From the NCBI GenBank assembly GCA_964591105.1, contig CAZPZR010000078.1:1-7479 (forward strand): a stretch of 7,479 nucleotides of DNA. The letters are read 5' to 3'. Shown one piece after another: positions 1 through 4,904 of the stretch. This stretch comes from CAZPZR01 sp964591105 (GTDB lineage: Bacteria > Bacillota > Clostridia > Lachnospirales > Lachnospiraceae). The translations under genes were made by a program, and so were the position numbers. Each line of letters begins with the position of its first letter. Positions within the stretch are counted from its first letter, which is position 1. The notes below the pieces were generated by a model that made no database searches, was not told where the DNA came from, and saw only the letters and a program-made list of their open reading frames with translations.

Positions 1-440
1 TGATTCCAAAAGAAATTCAGAACTTTGAGAAGTTCCAGACAGATTTTGGAAAAGTCATGAAGTATATATCGGTATCAGACGAGAAAGAAAAGTATCGAGC
101 AGTAGCCAATGAAGAACCTTATAAAGAGATTAAAGCGGAGACAGCCAGACTTTTGAATGAATGTGTGGGCTTGAATCTGCGGATTGAAGAGGAGGAAGAG
201 AACGTGAAAGTGTGTAAGGCCGTGCAGGATATTAAAGAGGAAGGAAGAGAAGAAGGAAAAGAAGAAGGGATTACAATTGGAGAAGCACGTGGACGCGAAG
301 CGGGAAAGTTTGAAGCAGAAGAACGTTTTTCAAAACTGACAAACTACTTAGAAAAAGAACATCGCGTGGCAGAGATTGTAAAGGCAGCAAAGGATAAAGA
401 ATATCGTGAGCAGTTATATCGAAAATATGGGATAGAATAG
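1..440 (+). CDS. Rpn/PD-(D/E)XK nuclease-family transposase-like protein, C-terminal part only
   Basis: The reading frame is open from base 3, before the first ATG at 57, so the gene starts left of the window and the ATG at 57 is internal. What is visible is about 145 residues. A charged segment (about 60-70 residues) leads into a glycine-punctuated Glu/Lys/Arg repeat (EEGREEGKEEG, followed by GEARGREAGK) and a short basic tail ending RKYGIE. This tail is typical of the 'PD-(D/E)XK nuclease family transposase' or Rpn (recombination-promoting nuclease) proteins that are numerous in Lachnospiraceae. The nuclease core with its catalytic Asp/Glu/Lys residues would lie upstream and cannot be checked. 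In characterised Rpn proteins the role is DNA cleavage that promotes RecA-independent recombination; whether this copy is active is unknown. I see no terminator before the next promoter. Confidence 0.7.
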   Translation, partial: IPKEIQNFEKFQTDFGKVMKYISVSDEKEKYRAVANEEPYKEIKAETARLLNECVGLNLRIEEEEENVKVCKAVQDIKEEGREEGKEEGITIGEARGREAGKFEAEERFSKLTNYLEKEHRVAEIVKAAKDKEYREQLYRKYGIE

Positions 441-451
441 TTACTGATTTC

Positions 452-480
452 TTGCGGGAAATTTACAAAAGTGTTATGCT
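452..480 (+). promoter_or_regulatory. Probable promoter of the ROK regulator (extended -10)
   Basis: A weak -35 TTGCGG (452-457) lies 17 nt before TATGCT (475-480). That -10 is preceded by TG-T, giving the extended -10 TGTTATGCT (472-480). Transcription would start near 486-488, leaving a leader of about 30 nt before the ATG at 519. This also argues against the in-frame GTG at 471 as the start codon, because it lies upstream of the -10. Confidence 0.5.
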
Positions 481-500
481 TAAACAAATACTTTTGTAAA
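462..500. repeat. Perfect 11-bp inverted repeat bracketing the ROK -10 element
   Basis: TTTACAAAAGT (462-472) is the exact reverse complement of ACTTTTGTAAA (490-500), with 17 nt between the arms. The -10 (475-480) lies inside the loop. The right arm is shared with the putative operator at 479-501, so the left arm may be an additional half-site on the other face of the promoter. The inferred transcript starts inside the loop, so this acts as a DNA site and not as an RNA hairpin. Confidence 0.6.
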
Positions 501-501
501 G
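479..501 (+). promoter_or_regulatory. Putative ROK operator 1 (autoregulation)
   Basis: This is a 23-bp pseudo-palindrome with left arm CTTAAACAAA, spacer TAC and right arm TTTTGTAAAG. Seven of ten arm positions are complementary. It begins at the end of the -10 and covers the expected transcription start. It matches the site at 1798-1820 in 17 of 23 positions, counted by eye. Placement over the start site fits a repressor. Assignment to the ROK protein is an inference from proximity and from the palindrome recurring before the next gene. Confidence 0.5.
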
Positions 502-509
502 ACATTGCT

Positions 510-514
510 GGAGG
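510..514 (+). promoter_or_regulatory. Ribosome binding site GGAGG that fixes the ROK start
   Basis: GGAGG lies 4 nt before ATG 519. No comparable site precedes the in-frame GTG at 471. The protein starting at 519 also begins right at the winged-helix domain, as ROK regulators do. Confidence 0.7.
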
Positions 515-518
515 AAAT

Positions 519-1640
519 ATGGGGAATACGAATATTACAAACCGGGAGGTTAAGCGTAGAAATCGTAATAGAATTTATCAGTATATGCGCAAGAAGGGGA
601 TCGTTTCGAATCCAGATATTGCACATGATTTGAAACTGAGCCTTCCGACTGTAGCTCAGAATACAAAAGAACTTGTAGAAAAAGACCTGTTGTTGGAAAG
701 TGGGGAAATGGATTCAACGGGTGGAAGGAAAGCCAAGGGATTGGTGATCAATTCTAACTCAAGAATGGCAATTGGACTTGATATTACGAGAAATCATGTG
801 GGTGTTTTATTAACGAATCTTATAGGTGAAATATTAGCTTACGAAAGAATTCATTATCCGTTTTCAGAAACAGAAGAATTTTTTCAGGGGTTAAATGATA
901 TTGTTGAACGCTTTATTGAACAGCATGTGGAACAAAAAGAAAGATTGTTGGGGATTGGTATTTCAATTCCTGGTATTGTGGATTTGAATAACAGGGAAAT
1001 TGCAACTTCTCATATTCTTGGACTAAGAGGTCTTTCTTTCGAAAAGTTTGAGAAATGTTTTCCATATCCTTGTATTTTTCTAAACGATGCGAATGCTGGG
1101 GCTTTTGCGGAAGGACTACAGGATGGAGGGAGATTTTTCTATCTTTCGCTTAGTAATACAGTAGGAGGATCATTCTTTGATGAGGGAAAGATTATGTATG
1201 GAAAAGATTTTCGATGCGGTGAAATTGGGCACATGATTCTTGTTCCCGATGGATTGCCTTGTTATTGTGGAAAGTCGGGATGTATGGATTCTTACTGTAA
1301 TGCAAAGAAATTATCGCATATGGCAGATGGTGTATTGGAAAAATTTTTCGAAGAGCTTCAACAAGGGAATGCTGAGATGAAAGAAGCTTGGGAAGAGTAT
1401 AGCAAGTATTTGGCAATTGCGGTCAATAACATTCATATGGTATTGGATTGTGATATTATTTTGGGTGGTTATGTTGGGAGTTATATAGGTGAATACATTC
1501 CAGAAATTAGGAAAAAAGTGTCTGACTGTAACACGTTTATAGAGGATGGATCGTTTATAAGAGCATGTAATTATAAAGTTGCCGCAGCAGCATTTGGTGC
1601 AGCATCCTATGTGATAGAATCGTTTGTAGAACAAATATGA
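519..1640 (+). CDS. ROK-family transcriptional repressor (NagC/XylR type)
   Basis: This 373-residue protein has the usual length and layout of ROK repressors. An N-terminal winged helix (about residues 8-75, ending in STGGRKAKGL) binds DNA, and a sugar-kinase-like domain (about 83-365) senses a sugar or sugar phosphate. The ROK zinc motif is intact: GEIGH with His238, then C248-x-C250-G-x-x-G-C255. LNDANAG (188-194) matches the conserved N-D-A-N sugar-binding and catalytic segment. The nucleotide-binding loops are degraded: DIT at 88-90 stands where kinases have DxGGT, and the second phosphate loop reads SNTVGGS. I therefore infer a regulator and not a kinase. The palindrome over its own promoter and the similar one before the symporter gene suggest it represses both. 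The effector sugar is not evident. Confidence 0.88.
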   Translation: MGNTNITNREVKRRNRNRIYQYMRKKGIVSNPDIAHDLKLSLPTVAQNTKELVEKDLLLESGEMDSTGGRKAKGLVINSNSRMAIGLDITRNHVGVLLTNLIGEILAYERIHYPFSETEEFFQGLNDIVERFIEQHVEQKERLLGIGISIPGIVDLNNREIATSHILGLRGLSFEKFEKCFPYPCIFLNDANAGAFAEGLQDGGRFFYLSLSNTVGGSFFDEGKIMYGKDFRCGEIGHMILVPDGLPCYCGKSGCMDSYCNAKKLSHMADGVLEKFFEELQQGNAEMKEAWEEYSKYLAIAVNNIHMVLDCDIILGGYVGSYIGEYIPEIRKKVSDCNTFIEDGSFIRACNYKVAAAAFGAASYVIESFVEQI

Positions 1641-1648
1641 TGAATGAG

Positions 1649-1679
1649 AAAGAGAATTTCGTGAGGAATTCTCTTTTTT
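1649..1679 (+). terminator. Rho-independent terminator after the ROK gene
   Basis: AAAGAGAATT (1649-1658) pairs with AATTCTCTTT (1667-1676) around the loop TCGTGAGG, and the run of T (1674-1679) follows. It starts 9 nt after the ROK stop and separates the ROK transcript from the symporter promoter. Confidence 0.8.
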
Positions 1680-1746
1680 AACGAGGAAATTTCTCAGATT
1701 TAGAGTGAGAGAAACTTGCGGTTTCTATGTAAGAATACAACAGATT

Positions 1747-1759
1747 TCTTTCTGAAAGA
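1747..1759. repeat. 13-bp palindrome TCTTTC-T-GAAAGA just upstream of the symporter -35
   Basis: The arms TCTTTC (1747-1752) and GAAAGA (1754-1759) are exact complements around one T. The site ends 2 nt before the -35 at 1762, a position from which a class II activator could act. No regulator is assigned. The rest of 1680-1760 holds only short AT-rich hairpins, for example AGAAAC/GTTTCT at 1710-1726. Confidence 0.35.
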
Positions 1760-1761
1760 TA

Positions 1762-1790
1762 TTGACATAAAATTCGAGATTGATTATTAT
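1762..1790 (+). promoter_or_regulatory. Strong sigma-A promoter of the symporter gene
   Basis: A perfect -35 TTGACA (1762-1767), a 17-nt spacer and TATTAT (1785-1790, five of six to consensus) predict a start near 1797. That is directly at the left edge of the palindrome at 1798-1820. A near-consensus promoter covered by an operator is the usual arrangement for a repressible sugar gene. Confidence 0.8.
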
Positions 1791-1797
1791 GTAAATA

Positions 1798-1820
1798 CTT
1801 AATAAAACTATTTTATAAAG
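1798..1820 (+). promoter_or_regulatory. Putative ROK operator 2 (symporter promoter)
   Basis: This 23-bp palindrome has left arm CTTAATAAAA, spacer CTA and right arm TTTTATAAAG; nine of ten arm positions are complementary. It lies over the predicted transcription start. It shares 17 of 23 positions with 479-501, including both ends (CTTAA and TAAAG) and the inner AAA/TTTT. Confidence 0.55.
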
Positions 1821-1847
1821 GGATTAAAAAAGAGAACGGGAGGAAAA

Positions 1848-3230
1848 ATGATGGAAGAACATGGAGTAGAGAACAAAGATACGAATATTAAAGTTCCGTT
1901 GATTAGCAAGATTGCATACGGAATGGGGGATGTGGGCTGTAATTTTAGTTGGATGTTTGTTGGAAACTTTCTAATGATATTTTACACAGACGTTTTTGGT
2001 ATCAGTATGAGTGCAGTTGCAACGCTAATGTTGTTTTCACGATTTTGGGATGCGATTAACGACCCAATTGTTGGTGCATTGACAGACAAGACTCAAAGCA
2101 GATGGGGACGTTACCGACCATGGTTGCTGATAGCAGCACCTATTACGGCTGGAATTTTGATTTTATCCTTCTGGGCACACCCGAATTGGTCTTCGACGGC
2201 AAAGATTATCTATATGACAATCACATACTGTGCTTTGGTTTTAGGATATACGTGTGTAAATATTCCATATGGAACCTTGTGTGGAGCGATGACACAAAAT
2301 ATTGAGGAACGTGCAAAGATTAATACGTTTCGTTCAGTAAGTGCAATGATTGCAATCGGAATCATCAACATAATTACGATTCCGCTGATTTCCTCGCTCG
2401 GACAAGGAAGTGACAAGAAAGGATATCTTTTAGTCGCAATTTTGTATGGCTGCATTTTTGCGGCATGTCATGTATTCTGTTTTGCCAAAACGAGGGAAGC
2501 AGTGAAAGTACCTGAGAAACAAAAGATTTCTTTGAAAAAACAGTTATCAGCGGTAGCGAAAAACAAGCCATATTTGATTGCAGTTGCTGGTCAATTTTTG
2601 TTTGGGGTAACTCTTTATGGAAGAAATGCGGACGCTCTTTACTATTTTACATATGTAGAAGGAAATCAGGCATTATTTAGCACCTATTCTCTTTGTATCA
2701 TAATTCCTTCTATCCTTGGCGCGGCATGTTTTCCACCATTATTCCGACTGACGAATAACAAAGGGAGAGCAGCATCTATTTTTGCGTTGTTGACAGGCGT
2801 TAGTATGTTTGTAATGTACTTCTTCAGTGTGGGAAGTACACCGGTTCCGTTTTATATCTTTTCTTGTTTTGCACAGTTTTTCTTTTCAGGATTTAATACA
2901 GCAATTTATGCAATAATTCCAGACTGTGTAGAGTATGGAGAATGGAAAACAGGTCTTCGTAATGATGGATTTCAATATGCGTTTATCTCTTTAGGAAATA
3001 AAATTGGGATGGCAATTGGAACGTCAGCGTTAGCCGCTATTTTAGGGGCATGTGGTTATGTGGCTAATGCGCAGCAGAACGATACAGTACTTGCAGTGAT
3101 GAAGCATTCGTTTACAACCATCCCAGGTATTTTGTGGATCCTCACTGCAATTGTATTGTTCTTTTACCGTTTGAATCGAAAAGCATACAACCGAATTGTT
3201 GAAGAAATTCAAGAAAGAAAACAGTTGTAA
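1848..3230 (+). CDS. GPH-family (MelB-like) sugar:cation symporter
   Basis: This 460-residue, very hydrophobic protein has the 12-helix layout of the glycoside-pentoside-hexuronide:cation symporter branch of the major facilitator superfamily, so it sits in the cytoplasmic membrane. The family signature is clear. RFWDAINDPIVGALTD (65-80) holds the two Asp residues (D68, D72) that correspond to the MelB cation site, followed by SRWGRYRPW (84-92). IPYGTLCGAMTQ (139-150) with EERAKINTFR is the second conserved block, and VEYGEWKTGLRNDG near the C-terminal end is the third. The substrate (glycoside, pentoside or hexuronide) cannot be read from sequence. ATG codons at 1848 and 1851 are both possible; GGGAGG (1838-1843) lies 4 and 7 nt before them, so 1851 fits spacing slightly better. 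No hydrolase or catabolic gene adjoins it. It is probably controlled by the ROK repressor encoded upstream. Confidence 0.9.
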   Translation: MMEEHGVENKDTNIKVPLISKIAYGMGDVGCNFSWMFVGNFLMIFYTDVFGISMSAVATLMLFSRFWDAINDPIVGALTDKTQSRWGRYRPWLLIAAPITAGILILSFWAHPNWSSTAKIIYMTITYCALVLGYTCVNIPYGTLCGAMTQNIEERAKINTFRSVSAMIAIGIINIITIPLISSLGQGSDKKGYLLVAILYGCIFAACHVFCFAKTREAVKVPEKQKISLKKQLSAVAKNKPYLIAVAGQFLFGVTLYGRNADALYYFTYVEGNQALFSTYSLCIIIPSILGAACFPPLFRLTNNKGRAASIFALLTGVSMFVMYFFSVGSTPVPFYIFSCFAQFFFSGFNTAIYAIIPDCVEYGEWKTGLRNDGFQYAFISLGNKIGMAIGTSALAAILGACGYVANAQQNDTVLAVMKHSFTTIPGILWILTAIVLFFYRLNRKAYNRIVEEIQERKQL

Positions 3231-3253
3231 ACATTACCAGGTAAGGATATACT
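3225..3253 (+). promoter_or_regulatory. Probable promoter of the small gene, with palindrome in the spacer
   Basis: TTGTAA (3225-3230, overlapping the symporter stop codon), a 17-nt spacer and TATACT (3248-3253) form a plausible sigma-A promoter with a start near 3260. The spacer contains the exact 11-bp palindrome TTACC-A-GGTAA (3234-3244), a likely protein-binding site. No clear terminator lies between the symporter stop and this promoter, so read-through from the symporter is also possible. Confidence 0.45.
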
Positions 3254-3308
3254 GGGGATAAATGGTCTGAAAACCTTTTGGAAAATGAAAAGAAAAGAGG
3301 GCTTACAT

Positions 3309-3587
3309 ATGAGCGATTTTTCAAAGATGAATCATTTGTCTCCAGAGTTAAAGATACTGGTTGTAAATGGACAAACATTAGTAGACGAAGCAAAAGCAAA
3401 GTCAAAAGAGAAATTTCATGATTTTGATCTTACAGCGAAAATGCAGCTTCGTGATGACTGGAAATCTGTAGAAAAGAAAATCAAAGCCATCAGCAAGGGA
3501 AAGGTCACACCGAATTCCGCGAAAGAACTGGAGCTTGCAACCCTTCGTTTGCAGACGACTTTGAATGGATTATTAAAGTTTTTTTAG
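3309..3587 (+). CDS. Small basic protein of unknown function (92 aa)
   Basis: I do not recognise this protein. It is soluble-looking, rich in Lys and Glu, free of Cys, with no signal peptide or membrane segment, and probably mostly helical. A central stretch reads DEAKAKSKEKFHDFDL, and the C-terminal third (ELELATLRLQTTLNGLLKFF) is amphipathic. The start at 3309 is chosen because AGAGGG (3296-3301) lies 7 nt upstream. An ATG at 3285 in the same frame would add eight residues (MKRKEGLH) but has a poor ribosome site. The gene follows the symporter by 78 nt, has its own likely promoter and converges with the AraC-type gene, leaving 8 nt between stops. Even amino-acid composition and a good ribosome site support a real gene. 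Nothing links it firmly to sugar uptake except position. Confidence 0.7.
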   Translation: MSDFSKMNHLSPELKILVVNGQTLVDEAKAKSKEKFHDFDLTAKMQLRDDWKSVEKKIKAISKGKVTPNSAKELELATLRLQTTLNGLLKFF

Positions 3588-3595
3588 AAATAGTT

Positions 3596-4492
3596 CTAAT
3601 TTCGAAAATTCGTTTTTCGAAACTGATTTGGTGTTAAATCAAATCGCTTTTTAAACAGTCGATTAAAATTTGAAATATTGTCAAAGCCGCATTGTTCTGC
3701 GAGATCAAGCACTGTCAGTGTTGAATTTTTCAAAAGAGCAGCGGCTTTTTCTAGTCGATAATCAATCAAGTAGGTTCCGAAAGAGGTGCCGGTCATTTCC
3801 TTAAACCAGCGCATAAAATGACTTTCGCTGTAGCCGCATTCGGAAGCAATCTTTCCAACAGTCAATTTCTGGCTGTACTCTTCCTCAATTCTTGAGAGCA
3901 CAAATTTCAATTTCTGCATATTTTTATCCGTAGACATAATATTTGAGGTAGGCATTTGAAAAAGCTGTGCAAAAATTAGCATAAGATTTCCTTTGACTGC
4001 CAACTCGTAACCAATAGATTTCTGATCACATAATTGATCAGAAGAATCCAGTAACTGTTGAATACGGGTATGCAATTCATGACCAGATGGAATGTATACA
4101 GGAAAGGATACTTTCTTTTGCTGCAGCGGCTGCCAATATTTTAGAAAACAAAGGTCAAACGTATTGCTTTCTACAAAGTTCAAGTCAAAAATGATATTTT
4201 CATACTCCATACGTTCGCCGACAATCTGACGTAATCCGTGCACATGCTCCGGCAAAATGATGAAAATATCTCCTGCTTGTGCTTCATAAGTTTCGAAATC
4301 TACAAACACAAGTCCCTTTCCTTTTTTAATATAAATAATCTCAACGCTATCCTGCCAATGTACGGGAACAAAGGTAAAATCCAGCGGAATTGTACAAGGA
4401 TAGACATTGTAAGCGAACATGGAATTGGCATGTCGTTTTGTTTCGTGATAACCAGTAGTCGTCTTGGAAGAATCTGTGGAAATGATATTCAT
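3596..4492 (-). CDS. AraC-family transcriptional regulator with cupin sensor domain
   Basis: From ATG 4492 the protein has 298 residues, usual for this family. An N-terminal AraC_binding cupin domain (about 25-105; GKGLVFVDFETYEAQAGDIFIILPEHVHGL holds the typical beta-turn Gly and the PxxxH end) should bind a small ligand, often a sugar. A linker leads to the C-terminal pair of helix-turn-helix motifs (about 192-296): LTVGKIASECGYSESHFMRWFKEMTG and LTVLDLAEQCGFDNISNFNRLFKKRFDLTPNQFR, the latter being the family signature. The upstream in-frame ATG at 4510 is rejected because AGGAGG lies inside that extension, 6 nt before ATG 4492. The gene is transcribed towards the small gene and has its own promoter. 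Its targets are not obvious; the symporter locus is a reasonable guess only. Confidence 0.9.
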   Translation of the reverse strand: MNIISTDSSKTTTGYHETKRHANSMFAYNVYPCTIPLDFTFVPVHWQDSVEIIYIKKGKGLVFVDFETYEAQAGDIFIILPEHVHGLRQIVGERMEYENIIFDLNFVESNTFDLCFLKYWQPLQQKKVSFPVYIPSGHELHTRIQQLLDSSDQLCDQKSIGYELAVKGNLMLIFAQLFQMPTSNIMSTDKNMQKLKFVLSRIEEEYSQKLTVGKIASECGYSESHFMRWFKEMTGTSFGTYLIDYRLEKAAALLKNSTLTVLDLAEQCGFDNISNFNRLFKKRFDLTPNQFRKTNFRN

Positions 4493-4498
4493 ACGTCT

Positions 4499-4504
4499 CC
4501 TCCT
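4499..4504 (-). promoter_or_regulatory. Ribosome binding site AGGAGG that fixes the AraC-type start
   Basis: On the minus strand AGGAGG is followed by 6 nt (AGACGT) and ATG at 4492-4490. Using the longer ATG at 4510 would place this perfect site inside the coding region as Arg-Arg codons. Confidence 0.8.
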
Positions 4505-4536
4505 TTGCATGGATGAAAAATCTATCTTATGATAGG

Positions 4537-4567
4537 ATTGTACAATAATTTGGTTGTATTGTACAAG
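4537..4567 (-). promoter_or_regulatory. AraC-type gene promoter overlapped by two TTGTACAA palindromes
   Basis: On the minus strand, TTGTAC (4566-4561), an 18-nt spacer and TACAAT (4542-4537) form a likely promoter. The same bases contain two copies of the self-complementary octamer TTGTACAA (4538-4545 and 4559-4566), 21 bp apart centre to centre, which is two helical turns. The pair also forms a 10-bp inverted repeat (TTGTACAATA at 4538-4547, TATTGTACAA at 4557-4566) with a 9-nt gap. Each palindrome covers one promoter element, which suggests an operator for a dimeric regulator. A small inverted repeat CTATC/GATAG (4522-4535) lies in the leader. Confidence 0.6.
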
Positions 4568-4677
4568 AATAAATTAAAAAAATGTGATAAAAATACAGAT
4601 AGATAAATCTTACAAAGTTAGCAATGTACTTGGAAAGAGAACGAAGATGAACGCAAAAGCAATAGAACAGAAAGTAA

Positions 4678-4848
4678 GAAATATGTATTAGAAAATTAGT
4701 TGCAATTAAGAAAAATAATAAAAAAGCATTTGCTGAGTGTTTAGAGAAGAAACAGGGTGTATCTGTTAATGTTGACAACATGTTCACTATTCAGTCAAAG
4801 CGTCTGCAGAGTATAACGAGGATATTTGAAAATTGTAAAAATTTATAG
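4678..4848 (+). pseudogene. Decayed internal fragment of an alpha-glucan (glycogen/maltodextrin) phosphorylase gene
   Basis: The frame from 4678 reads KLVAIKKNNKKAFAECLEKK followed by QGVSVNVDNMFTIQSKRL. This matches the family pattern IKxxNKxxLAxxLxxxxGxxVxPxxxFDxQxKRLHEYKRQ of glycogen/starch phosphorylases. After KRL the frame goes wrong: supplying one base after 4808 and one after 4816 restores HEYKRGYLKIVKIY, the expected continuation. Only about 55-65 of the usual 750-850 residues remain, with no start codon, no N-terminal half and no pyridoxal-phosphate-lysine region. The stretch before it (4600-4677) carries stops in this frame and is not recognisable. It is a relic of deletion with two single-base losses, or it could reflect sequence errors around a larger deletion. 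The family call rests on memory of the motif, but the match is long. Confidence 0.75.
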
Positions 4849-4854
4849 TTTTAT

Positions 4855-4890
4855 AAGGGCGGTGGTGTAATGCCATCGCCCTTGCTTTTT
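4855..4890 (+). terminator. GC-rich terminator hairpin behind the phosphorylase relic
   Basis: AAGGGCGGTGG (4855-4865) pairs with CCATCGCCCTT (4873-4883), 11 pairs including one G-U, around the loop TGTAATG, followed by five T (4886-4890). Orientation + is favoured: read from the minus strand, the G-U pair becomes an A-C mismatch and the T-run is poorer. It has no intact + gene in front of it. It may still partly stop transcripts coming from the pseudouridine synthase gene on the other strand. Confidence 0.7.
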
Positions 4891-4904
4891 CTATGATAGA
4901 ACTA

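Noticed and set aside
471..518. GTG at 471 as the start of the ROK gene
   Set aside because: It lies before the predicted -10, has no ribosome site, and adds 16 residues (MLCLNKYFCKDIAGGN) not expected ahead of a ROK winged helix. ATG 519 has GGAGG in front of it.
1192..1634. Minus-strand reading frames of 74 and 107 codons inside the ROK gene
   Set aside because: They are antisense shadows of a clear family member, with no ribosome sites and Cys/His/Phe-rich compositions unlike real proteins.
3600..3622. Hairpin TTTCGAAAA/TTTTCGAAA as a terminator for the converging small gene
   Set aside because: It forms a 9-bp stem but is AT-rich, has no T-run on either strand and codes for the last residues of the AraC-type protein. 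It also arises from a simple repeat of TTCGAAA. It may weakly assist termination, but I cannot support calling it.
4493..4510. ATG 4510 as the AraC-type start, giving MQRRRR at the N-terminus
   Set aside because: The Arg codons are the ribosome binding site itself; ATG 4492 is ideally spaced.
4889..4901. 13-bp palindrome TTCTAT-G-ATAGAA just downstream of the pseudouridine synthase stop
   Set aside because: It has only a single-base centre, so it cannot fold as an RNA hairpin with full arms. AT-rich sequence makes chance likely, and no promoter lies nearby for an operator role.
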